A DNA stretch of 64,000 nucleotides from contig NZ_CP066784.1 in assembly GCF_028751195.1 (NCBI RefSeq), positions 3,224,001 to 3,288,000 of the forward strand. The letters run 5' to 3'. Every line of letters starts with the position of its first letter. Position 1 is the first letter of the stretch. The stretch comes from Alicyclobacillus sp. ALC3. Its GTDB lineage: Bacteria; Bacillota; Bacilli; Alicyclobacillales; Alicyclobacillaceae. The position numbers and the translations under genes are program-made. Below are positions 37,225 through 45,111 of the stretch, piece by piece. The notes beneath the pieces are model-generated. The model searched no databases and had not been told where the DNA came from. It saw only the letters and a program-made list of their open reading frames with translations.

Positions 37225-38496
37225 GTGCATTACGTGAGTGTGAGGAGAAGGTCGAGGTTTGCCACTTACGAGAACTTCATCGTTACCATGATGTTCCTGA
37301 CGTATGGTTTTGTGTTCATGGACCGCCTGAGTATTACGTTTTTGTTCCCATTCATCGTGCCAGCGTTGAAACTGACAAATGCGCAGGTCGGTCTCTCCGT
37401 GTCTATCCTGTCTATTTGCTGGGCAGTTTCGAGTTACCTTTTCTCCAGTTTGTCAGACATTCTCAATGCGAAGAAAAGATTTCTGATCGTCATCATTTTG
37501 GTGTTTTCCTTGGCTTCTGTCTCCACAGGTTTGGCGACGACTTTTGGGGTGTTGATGTTGGCACGTGCCGTGATGGGGGTGGCCGAAGGTCCGGTCGTTA
37601 CTCTGACGCAGACGGCCGTCGTAGCAGACTCTACGCCATCGCGGCGGGGTTTAAACGTCGGCGTCGTGCAGAGTTCCGTGTCACTGTTAGGGTCAACCTT
37701 GGGGCCACTTCTACTCATACCGATTGCTGCGGCGCTGGGCTGGCACAAGGCGTTCTATCTTTTGGCAATCCCAAGTTTCATTGTGGCACTAGTCCTCATG
37801 AAATACATGAGGGAACCGAATTTGTCGGCTGCGGCTGGCGCACCGAAGGTCGAGCATCAGCGTCCACCCCTCAAGGACTATTTACAAGTGTTTAAGCACA
37901 GGAATATTTGGCTCGGTGTACTGATGTCCATTGGTTTTATGTCCTGGATGTTTTCGACGACGACTTTTGGTCCCCTGTTTTATACCAAGGTCGACCACAT
38001 GTCAGAGGGGCACTTATCGCTATTCCTCACGTTAATGGGGTTATCTCAGTTCGTCGGACAGCTGATTGCGCCTTGGGTGTCGGACAGAATTGGCCGTAAG
38101 CCGACGATGGTTCTCTCGGGGCTGATGCTTGTCTTCAGCGTGCTGGTGCTTATCTATGTCCATTCCTTCACGCCTCTGTTGCTGTGGACCATCCTCTTTG
38201 GACTTGGTTCCGGCTATCCATCGATATTCATGGCAGTGATTCCGGCCGAATCCGTCCCGAAGGCGTTCATCGCCACGGCGATGTCTTTGATTGTATTAGT
38301 TGGAGAACTCGGCGGTGGTACGGTCATTCCGACCGTCGCTGGTTACCTCTCAGACAAGTATTCCTTGTTTGCCCCTTTGTGGCTTGCCCTAGGTGGGACT
38401 GTCTTCGTCGTCCTGCTCTCCTTTGGTCTGAAGGAAACCGCACCGCGGGTTTTGAGACGACGTGATGCGAACATCGAAGAAAACGTTGCCGTCTAG
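37225..38496 (+). CDS. MFS transporter (paralogue 1)
   Basis: 423 residues, about twelve membrane helices in two halves with a cytoplasmic loop near residues 195-220. The N-terminal part has M-D-R-L-S-I in helix 1 and the loop 8-9 motif S-D-R-I-G-R-K-P. It is strongly similar along its whole length to the MFS protein at 48180, for example Y-E-N-F-I-V-T, S-V-S-I-L-S-I-C-W-A and A-E-G-P-V-V-T-L. Both sit behind the same palindrome. The context suggests an organic or aromatic acid carrier, but the substrate is not visible. GTG start at 37225, with GTG 37234 as an alternative. Confidence 0.85.
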   Translation: MHYVSVRRRSRFATYENFIVTMMFLTYGFVFMDRLSITFLFPFIVPALKLTNAQVGLSVSILSICWAVSSYLFSSLSDILNAKKRFLIVIILVFSLASVSTGLATTFGVLMLARAVMGVAEGPVVTLTQTAVVADSTPSRRGLNVGVVQSSVSLLGSTLGPLLLIPIAAALGWHKAFYLLAIPSFIVALVLMKYMREPNLSAAAGAPKVEHQRPPLKDYLQVFKHRNIWLGVLMSIGFMSWMFSTTTFGPLFYTKVDHMSEGHLSLFLTLMGLSQFVGQLIAPWVSDRIGRKPTMVLSGLMLVFSVLVLIYVHSFTPLLLWTILFGLGSGYPSIFMAVIPAESVPKAFIATAMSLIVLVGELGGGTVIPTVAGYLSDKYSLFAPLWLALGGTVFVVLLSFGLKETAPRVLRRRDANIEENVAV

Positions 38497-38534
38497 CGTC
38501 AATTGGAATTAATCCAAGCAGAGGAGGCGTGTTT

Positions 38535-39974
38535 GTGACCGTGGATAAACTGCCAGAAACCCCGGAGCTATGGAGGTGGTCGGCGACACAACTCGCGTTG
38601 GGAATTCGCACGAGAGCCATTTCCTCCCGTGAAGCTGTGACGAGTTGCGTTGAGCGAATTGAACAAGTCAATCCTAAAATTAACGCAATCGTGGAACTGT
38701 TGGCAGAAGAAGCTTTGAGCGCAGCCGATGCAGCCGATTTCGCTATCGCGAAGGGAGAGGCAGTTGGACTTCTTCATGGAGTTCCCGTTGCGACCAAAAT
38801 TAACACTGATCAACAAGGACATGCGACAACTGGCGGAGTCGTCGCTTTTCGAGACCAGATTGCTGCAATCGATAGTCCCCCGATTGCTAATTTGCGCAGT
38901 GCCGGGGCGGTGGTGGTCGGTCGGACGAATGTGCCGGCCTTTAGTCTGAGATGGTTTTCGAACAATGAATTACATGGTCGAACGCTGAATCCGTGGGACC
39001 AGGCCCGGACTCCTGGCGGGTCAAGCGGCGGCACAAGCGCAGCAGTTGCCAGTGGAATGGTGCCAATCGCGCATGGGAACGACATTGCGGGTTCAATCCG
39101 ATACCCGGCGTATGCGTGTGGTGTTATGGGGATTCGGCCTACGATGGGGAGGGTGCCCAGCTGGGACGCGCCTGTAGGCGCCGACCAATCCTTGGCTGTG
39201 CAGTCGATGGTGGCACAAGGGCCGTTGGCGCGCACCGTAGATGACCTGCGCTTGGCGGTCGCTGCCATGTCGAGGTTTGACCCGCGAGATGCGATTCATG
39301 CGCAGGTGCCCTTACATGGCGATGCTCTTGGGCGGCCCATTCGAGTTGGTGTACTGCGCGATGTCGGCATTGCGAGTTTGAGTCCCTCCGGTCATGAGGC
39401 GCTAGACAAGGCTACTGAGTCGCTCCGCAATGCTGGATATATTGTCGAAGAAGTGGAACTTGCACTGTTTGCTGAAGCCTATCAGCTATGGCTGCTGCTG
39501 GTGTTGGAAGACCTACGCGAAGTGCTGCCCTTGATTGAACAGTTTGGAGACGAAGCGGTGAACATGAATTTACGTTATAACTACGAAGTTTCCAAAGAGA
39601 TGTGGGGGGACTGCACGCTAGCCAAATTTAAACAGGGATATGCGCGGCGTGGCACACTCATTGCCGAACTCCAGAAGTTCTTACAAGTGTACCCATTGTT
39701 GCTGCTGCCAGTATCCACTGAGCCGCCCTTCAGACAAGATGAGGATATTGAAAGTTTGGACAGCAATCGAAGACTCGTGGCGGCTCAGTGGCCGATGATG
39801 TCCGTGCCGCTTTTAGGCTTTCCAGCGATGTCCGTGCCTATCTCGGTTGTAGAGGGCTTACCAACAGGTGTTCAGATTTTGGGGAGACGATACAGAGAAG
39901 ATACCCTGTTTGATGCTGCTGAAGTCATCGCAGCGCAAGTGAGTACGTTGACACCGATTGACCCGAAATTCTAA
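38535..39974 (+). CDS. Amidase-signature family hydrolase
   Basis: 479 residues from GTG 38535, seven bases after GGAGG; the GTG at 38529 is too close. The Ser-cisSer-Lys triad is complete: Lys88 in V-A-T-K-I-N, the cis-Ser in G-G-S-S-G-G-T-S (161-168) and nucleophile Ser187 in D-I-A-G-S-I-R-Y-P. Family members hydrolyse amides or carbamoyl groups. It starts 38 bp after MFS gene 1, so the two are probably one transcript: uptake followed by amide cleavage. It is not GatA, since no gatC/gatB accompany it. Confidence 0.88.
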   Translation: MTVDKLPETPELWRWSATQLALGIRTRAISSREAVTSCVERIEQVNPKINAIVELLAEEALSAADAADFAIAKGEAVGLLHGVPVATKINTDQQGHATTGGVVAFRDQIAAIDSPPIANLRSAGAVVVGRTNVPAFSLRWFSNNELHGRTLNPWDQARTPGGSSGGTSAAVASGMVPIAHGNDIAGSIRYPAYACGVMGIRPTMGRVPSWDAPVGADQSLAVQSMVAQGPLARTVDDLRLAVAAMSRFDPRDAIHAQVPLHGDALGRPIRVGVLRDVGIASLSPSGHEALDKATESLRNAGYIVEEVELALFAEAYQLWLLLVLEDLREVLPLIEQFGDEAVNMNLRYNYEVSKEMWGDCTLAKFKQGYARRGTLIAELQKFLQVYPLLLLPVSTEPPFRQDEDIESLDSNRRLVAAQWPMMSVPLLGFPAMSVPISVVEGLPTGVQILGRRYREDTLFDAAEVIAAQVSTLTPIDPKF

Positions 39975-40011
39975 TGGAAATGAACTAGAGTCTGCGTGTC
40001 TGCGGTGACTT

Positions 40012-42012
40012 TTATGTTTCCGAAAACACTCGCTGCAAGTCCCGAAAGACAAATGCGAGTTGCAACTCGAGTCGTGTGTGTGCATCTTCAAGCTGGCGCG
40101 ATATCAGACCTTCAATTCGACCTACTCGATACTGAAGCGAGGTACGATGAATGAAGAGGGCATTTGCGGCATCAGATAAACTGCCGTTGTGATGGAGGTA
40201 AACACGTAACGTCTTCATGAGCTCTGTCTGATGATGTCTATCGTAGTTCTCCAATGGACAAAGCAGCTGGTTGGTGAAGGACTGCGCACCGGTCATGGAT
40301 GAGATGGGGCGGAGAAGGTGGTGTACTCGTACATCGTCCGCGTGCAGAAACGATTCATGGGACGCAACAACAGGATAAAGAGAGGCCGCAGTGAAGGCTT
40401 CCATGTGCCCGTCGACAATGTGCATGGGCGACTGCACTACTTGGCTCAGGCCAAACGAGAGGGACAAATCTTGAGAGTCGGACTCACTCCCGCCTCTATC
40501 TGCTGTGCTCGACGAAATAACTCCGGGAGTAGAGTGAATGCCGTGGATAAATTCAATGAAGTGCCGGATTGACTCGTCCGCGGCGAGTGCGTCCGGGAGA
40601 GTGAAAACGAAATGATTCTGGTAACGAGCGACAAGCACATTTGGGTAATCCGAGGCCAGACGGATCCGCAGTTGGCCGAGGTAGTGCTGCAGTGTCTCGT
40701 GCGAGACGGAATGGACTCCGCTGTGCAAAATGGGCATTCCGACCAAAATCAGCTGAGGAGCTGCCACATCCCATCCGAGATCCAATGCCTCTGCACTGTT
40801 CGCCGACGTCCAGTTTTGAGGGGTGTCAAGGAGTTTGCTCAGTAGTTCACTGAACCCATGCCCAAGCCGTTCGACGTGTAATCCGTGTTTGTAGAAGTGG
40901 ACAGCCAGGATTGTCGTGGACTGCTGTAGAGCCATCACGTCAAGGTCATCGAGTCGAGCGCCGCGTTCCCATACAACGACGTATCCGAGCACAGCTGACC
41001 CCATCTGCACGGGTGTAATCACGAAACTCTCTCCTGCAATGGAGTCGGTTCGCACAGATAATGGAAGGTGCACACGAGATTCGCTTTGTCTCTGTGTCAT
41101 CCAGTGTTGTACGGACGGCAACAGTTCATTCCAAGGAACGTCGGTTGGGTACGTCGTCAGTGGATGGAGAAAGGAGTCTAAGAGCGCTACGGGTTGGTGG
41201 ACAATGAACGATAGAGACTGCAGGATGGACGGTAATTTGTCATCCGCCCACAATGTATTGGTCAGTTCATGATGGTTGGCAAGCAGCCTGCGCATGCGGT
41301 CCTGCTGATAGAGTGTGGGGAGGTCGACTTGCTCCTGTGATTCGACGTGCGCAAGGTTGATGTTCCCAGGCAGGTGTGGGAGCAAGGCCCGGGTGACATC
41401 TTGGGCGAATTCCCACAAGACCTGGCTTGCATCGTCAAACAGGTACTGGTAGTGAAAATAGCCAACGGCAATAAACCCAACCGTTTGCTTGCCGACGCGT
41501 AACGGAATGGAAAACCAGGTCGAGAATCCAGCATTCTGTAGCGTATCGAATAACGCACAGTTCTGTGCCGGCCTGTTTTCGGCCGCAGGCCACCGGAATG
41601 GTGATAGTTGGAGCCGTTGGCAACAGTCCTTTAGCTGAAGCGGTGGAAACAGAGTACTGTTGTCATCGCTCAGGCTGGCAAGGGAACCTGCAGCTAAGCC
41701 TGTTCGTTGATTTGAGTGTGCGTGCACATGAGGTGTCAGCACGTGTTTACTTTCATCGACAACGTAAACAATTGACGAATCGCAGTGAAAGACGCTCTGA
41801 ATGGTAGATATGAGTTGATCGATGACACTCGCCAGCGAGTTCGAGTTGCCAATGTGTTGCACGGCCTGTCTGAGGTTTAGATGCAGTTGATCGCGCCCGC
41901 GTGGCGATGCAGGATGGAGGGATGACGTCGCTGTGTCGATGGATTCGTCATTGTTCTGCATGTCTTCTGCTCGACTCACATCGGATGTGTACGTGACAAT
42001 TCCTCCTCCCAA
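40012..42012 (-). CDS. PucR/CdaR-type transcriptional regulator with GAF sensor region
   Basis: Up to 666 residues. A GAF-like domain (about 30-200) is followed by a second less clear sensor region (about 215-370), a CdaR-like middle domain (about 395-520) and a C-terminal PucR HTH (about 585-660) with S-D-A-A-N-A-L-F-I-H-R-T-S-L-Q-Y-R. These regulators are usually activators that respond to pathway substrates. It lies divergent from the hydroxyacyl-CoA dehydrogenase operon, with the palindromic site 2 in the shared intergenic region. The start is uncertain. A strong GGGAGGAGG at about 42003-42010 is followed at normal spacing only by ATT (42000), GTC or ACG in frame; the first later GTG is at 41979 and the first ATG at 41961. 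Confidence 0.88.
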   Translation of the reverse strand: MGGGIVTYTSDVSRAEDMQNNDESIDTATSSLHPASPRGRDQLHLNLRQAVQHIGNSNSLASVIDQLISTIQSVFHCDSSIVYVVDESKHVLTPHVHAHSNQRTGLAAGSLASLSDDNSTLFPPLQLKDCCQRLQLSPFRWPAAENRPAQNCALFDTLQNAGFSTWFSIPLRVGKQTVGFIAVGYFHYQYLFDDASQVLWEFAQDVTRALLPHLPGNINLAHVESQEQVDLPTLYQQDRMRRLLANHHELTNTLWADDKLPSILQSLSFIVHQPVALLDSFLHPLTTYPTDVPWNELLPSVQHWMTQRQSESRVHLPLSVRTDSIAGESFVITPVQMGSAVLGYVVVWERGARLDDLDVMALQQSTTILAVHFYKHGLHVERLGHGFSELLSKLLDTPQNWTSANSAEALDLGWDVAAPQLILVGMPILHSGVHSVSHETLQHYLGQLRIRLASDYPNVLVARYQNHFVFTLPDALAADESIRHFIEFIHGIHSTPGVISSSTADRGGSESDSQDLSLSFGLSQVVQSPMHIVDGHMEAFTAASLYPVVASHESFLHADDVRVHHLLRPISSMTGAQSFTNQLLCPLENYDRHHQTELMKTLRVYLHHNGSLSDAANALFIHRTSLQYRVGRIEGLISRQLEDAHTRLELQLAFVFRDLQRVFSET

Positions 42013-42049
42013 TTGCTTCTAACACTCAACGTTCATCAAATTTACGAGG

Positions 42050-42058
42050 ATCATACCA
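42050..42058 (-). promoter_or_regulatory. Possible promoter of the PucR-type gene
   Basis: Extended -10 TGG-TATGAT on the minus strand, roughly 40 bp before the strong Shine-Dalgarno. The -35 region is weak. The palindrome at 42096-42113 lies upstream of it. Confidence 0.45.
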
Positions 42059-42095
42059 CATAAATCGCTTTCATTTACACAGCACCCATATATAC

Positions 42096-42113
42096 TTCCT
42101 CAGTTTTGAGGAA
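42096..42113. promoter_or_regulatory. Palindromic site 2 of the PucR-linked motif (divergent intergenic region)
   Basis: Perfect palindrome TTCCTCA-GTTT-TGAGGAA between the PucR-type gene and the dehydrogenase operon. Centre to -10 centre (TATAGT) is 66 bp, centre to -35 centre is 43 bp. Confidence 0.75.
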
Positions 42114-42144
42114 CTTGGAGAAAAAACTTAAGTAGATCTGTGCA

Positions 42145-42173
42145 TTTATTCTGAATTCATGCAGCGATATAGT
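42145..42173 (+). promoter_or_regulatory. Promoter of the beta-oxidation-like operon
   Basis: Weak -35 TTTATT (42145-42150) inside GTGCATTTATT, 17-bp spacer, -10 TATAGT (42168-42173). GTGCATTTA also occurs at the equivalent position in the MFS gene 2 promoter. Confidence 0.6.
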
Positions 42174-42205
42174 GATGTCGAACAACGTTGGCTAGGGGGG
42201 CAAAA

Positions 42206-43078
42206 ATGGACACAGGCATGGTCATCGGCGTAATCGGGGCAGGCAGCATGGGAGCAGGCATCGCGCACTTGGCAGCTCAGCGAGGGCATCAGGTCATCCT
42301 AGTCGATGTCGTTCCAGCGGCTTTGGAGCGCGCTGTGGGTTATATGACCGGACTCATGGACAAGTCAATTGCCAAGGGAAAACTGACAGAACAGGATAAG
42401 CACGGTATTCTCTCACGCATTCGAACGTCCTCCGATGTATCAGAAATGCGCGATGCACAGTTTGTCATCGAAGCGATTGTCGAGAACCTTACCGCGAAGC
42501 AGGACATATTCCGCCAACTGGACGAGATTTGTGCACCTGAGGTTGTTCTCGCAACCAATACGTCATCCATCTCAATCACGAGCATCGCGTCCGCAACAAA
42601 CCGCCCCGACCGTGTGGTAGGGATGCACTTCTTCAACCCGCCGCAGGTGATGAGACTTGTCGAAGTGGTTCGGGGCGTAGAGACGAGCGACCAGACCGTT
42701 GCAACAGGTCGCGCGCTCGGCGAACAGTTGGGAAAGGCGACGGTTGAGGTGAAGCGGGACACGCCCGGTTTCATTGTGAACCGCGTCATGATTCCTCAGT
42801 TTATTGAAGCCATCCGTTTAGTAGAAGAAGGTGTCGCAAGTAAGGAAGACGTTGATACTGCGGTGAAGCTGGGGCTTAACTACCCCATGGGTCCATTTGA
42901 ACTGCAAGACTTTGCCGGAGTTGACATTGGCCTGCACGTGATGGATGTGTTTTTTGACGAGCTGAAAGATGTTCGCTACGCGGCGCCGCAGTCGCTGCGC
43001 GCACTCGTCCGCGCCGGTCGGTTGGGGAAAAAGGTCAGGCGGGGTTGGTACGACTACACCGGAGGTGAGAAGGAGTGA
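42206..43078 (+). CDS. 3-hydroxyacyl-CoA dehydrogenase
   Basis: 290 residues from ATG 42206 behind TAGGGGGG; the frame extends six codons upstream to a TTG without a ribosome site. Rossmann motif G-V-I-G-A-G-S-M-G-A-G (8-18), the catalytic-His segment G-M-H-F-F-N-P-P near 140 and V-N-R near 190. It oxidises 3-hydroxyacyl-CoA to 3-ketoacyl-CoA with NAD. First gene of an operon with enoyl-CoA hydratase, thiolase, a CoA ligase and a flavin monooxygenase. Length and layout match 3-hydroxybutyryl-CoA dehydrogenase and PaaH-like proteins. Confidence 0.92.
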   Translation: MDTGMVIGVIGAGSMGAGIAHLAAQRGHQVILVDVVPAALERAVGYMTGLMDKSIAKGKLTEQDKHGILSRIRTSSDVSEMRDAQFVIEAIVENLTAKQDIFRQLDEICAPEVVLATNTSSISITSIASATNRPDRVVGMHFFNPPQVMRLVEVVRGVETSDQTVATGRALGEQLGKATVEVKRDTPGFIVNRVMIPQFIEAIRLVEEGVASKEDVDTAVKLGLNYPMGPFELQDFAGVDIGLHVMDVFFDELKDVRYAAPQSLRALVRAGRLGKKVRRGWYDYTGGEKE

Positions 43079-43866
43079 CTGGGACCATGCAGCAGAGTGC
43101 AATCACCTACACGGTATCTGACTCATACGCTCGCATTCATATTGACAATCCTCCGGTGAATGCCCTCAGCCTGTCCGCGTTTCGAGACATTGACCACTGT
43201 TTGCAACAGGCAGAAGACGATGAGAGTGTGCGTGTTGTCTGGATCTCTGGTGGGGGCCAAAAAGCGTTTGTTGCTGGTATCGACATCAAGGAAATCCGAG
43301 CGTTTTCGGTCGATGAAATGGGGGCCTTTAATCAGGTGTCGGGCGCGGCTCTGAGCCGAATTGGAAGCATGCGCAAACCGGTCATTTGCTCCATCAACGG
43401 TCTAGCACTGGGGGCTGGGTTTGAACTCGCACTAGCTTGTGATTTTCGAATCGCGTCCGAAAACGCCTCGTTCGGCCTGCCCGAACTCAGCCTGGGTATC
43501 ATTCCGGGCGGCGGAGGCACGCAGCGTCTAACGCGACTCATCGGGGAAGCCCGGACCAAGGAGGTCATTCTGCTTGGGCGCACACTGGGCGCGCAAGAAG
43601 CACAATCACTTGGCTTGGTGAGTGCCGTTGTGCCCATCGACGAACTGGAAGCGCAGGTGACAGCGACGGTAGAGACACTCGTTAAACGGCCCGCTGTGGC
43701 GATGGCTTCGGCTAAACACGCGATTCAAAGCGCGTTCGAACAGCCTCTGCCAGTCGGACTTCAAGTCGAGAACGAGGCCTTCATGCGCGCTTTCACGAGT
43801 GCCGATGGGCAGGAAGGCATACGAGCATTCGCGGAAAGAAGAAACCCGGTGTTTGTTGGCCGATAA
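43075..43866 (+). CDS. Enoyl-CoA hydratase/isomerase (crotonase family)
   Basis: 263 residues. The oxyanion-hole and substrate segments V-A-G-I-D-I-K-E near residue 64 and G-A-G-F-E-L-A-L-A-C-D near 115 are present. Both catalytic Glu positions of true hydratases are kept (G-F-E and G-L-P-E), which favours hydration of a 2-enoyl-CoA. The GTG start overlaps the dehydrogenase stop and has GGAGGTG seven bases upstream. Confidence 0.9.
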   Translation: MTGTMQQSAITYTVSDSYARIHIDNPPVNALSLSAFRDIDHCLQQAEDDESVRVVWISGGGQKAFVAGIDIKEIRAFSVDEMGAFNQVSGAALSRIGSMRKPVICSINGLALGAGFELALACDFRIASENASFGLPELSLGIIPGGGGTQRLTRLIGEARTKEVILLGRTLGAQEAQSLGLVSAVVPIDELEAQVTATVETLVKRPAVAMASAKHAIQSAFEQPLPVGLQVENEAFMRAFTSADGQEGIRAFAERRNPVFVGR

Positions 43867-43929
43867 AAAATACGCTGTATCAGCGAGGGGAAGGCATCTG
43901 TCAAAGTAAACCGCCGGGGGGCGACGGAA

Positions 43930-45111
43930 TTGGCGACGGAATTTTACTTGGTTCACGGCGCGAGAACTGCGTTCGGTAAATTTACAGGTGCATTTCGAGA
44001 CGTCAGCGCGGTCGACCTAGCGGTAGTGGCGGCTCGCGCGGCCGTTGAGCGGTCAGGTGTTCAGGTAGCAGACGTAGACAACGTCGTGATTGGGAACGTT
44101 CACCAAAGCAGCGACCCGGAAGGTATCCTGACAGCGAGACACATCGGACTTAAATCTGGCACACGGGTTGAAGCGCCGGCAATTACCATCAATCGGGTCT
44201 GTGGGTCTGGCATGCAGTCTGTCGTGACTGCGGCGCTATCGATGGCTCATGGAGAGTCGGAGGTCGCCTTGGTTGGCGGTACCGAGAATATGACACAGGT
44301 GCCGTTCGTGATTCGCGGTGCGCGTACGGGACTTGGGCTTGGCTCCGGAAAGATGGATGACGTTCTCTGGGAAGCACTGCTGGATTCCTTCTGCGGGTTC
44401 ACGATGGCGGGGACGGCAGAGAATGTTGGCAAGAAATACGGACTGACCCGAGACGAGGTCGATGAGTTCGGGGCTTTGAGCCACACGCGTGCACTCGCTG
44501 CGCAGGCGTCCGGAGTCTTCCAGGAAGAAATCGTGCCCGTTGAAGTGAAGACAAAGCAAGGTCTGAGCGTTGTGGACACGGACGAAATTCCGAGGCCAAC
44601 GACCAAGGAGACACTGGCTAAACTGCCTGCGCGGTTCATCGAGGACGGCCTGGTGACGGCAGGGAATGCAAGCGGCCTTTGTGACGGTGCTGCGGTTGGC
44701 GTGCTGGTGACTGGTGAGTATGCACAGCGGCACAACTTGAAGCCGCTCGGCCGGTTGGTTTCGTGGGGGATAGCAGGCGTGGAACCGAGCTTGATGGGTC
44801 TCGGGCCTGTCGCTGCCATCCGCATGGCACTAGAGCGCGCTGGCATGACGCTGGGGCAGATGGACTTAATCGAGATTAACGAGGCGTTCGCTGCACAGTT
44901 CCTTGGCTGTCAACGGGAGCTCGATTTCCCAATCGAGGCTGCGAATGTCAATGGCGGCGCAATAGCGCTCGGACATCCGCTCGGGGCAAGTGGCATGCGG
45001 CTTACTTTGACGATGCTGTTGGAACTGCATCGCAGAGGCCAGAAGTACGGTGTGGCATCTCTCTGTATCGGAGGGGGGCAGGGCATTGCTACCGTCTGGG
45101 AAGCAGTATGA
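43930..45111 (+). CDS. Acetyl-CoA acyltransferase (thiolase)
   Basis: 393 residues. Nucleophile Cys91 in N-R-V-C-G-S-G, the His in G-H-P-L-G-A-S-G near 350, and the second Cys in C-I-G-G-G-Q-G near 381 make a complete thiolase active site. In this setting it would cleave a 3-ketoacyl-CoA to acetyl-CoA plus a shortened acyl- or aroyl-CoA. TTG start behind GGGGGGCGACGG. Its last 26 bases overlap the proposed start of the CoA ligase. Confidence 0.92.
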   Translation: MATEFYLVHGARTAFGKFTGAFRDVSAVDLAVVAARAAVERSGVQVADVDNVVIGNVHQSSDPEGILTARHIGLKSGTRVEAPAITINRVCGSGMQSVVTAALSMAHGESEVALVGGTENMTQVPFVIRGARTGLGLGSGKMDDVLWEALLDSFCGFTMAGTAENVGKKYGLTRDEVDEFGALSHTRALAAQASGVFQEEIVPVEVKTKQGLSVVDTDEIPRPTTKETLAKLPARFIEDGLVTAGNASGLCDGAAVGVLVTGEYAQRHNLKPLGRLVSWGIAGVEPSLMGLGPVAAIRMALERAGMTLGQMDLIEINEAFAAQFLGCQRELDFPIEAANVNGGAIALGHPLGASGMRLTLTMLLELHRRGQKYGVASLCIGGGQGIATVWEAV

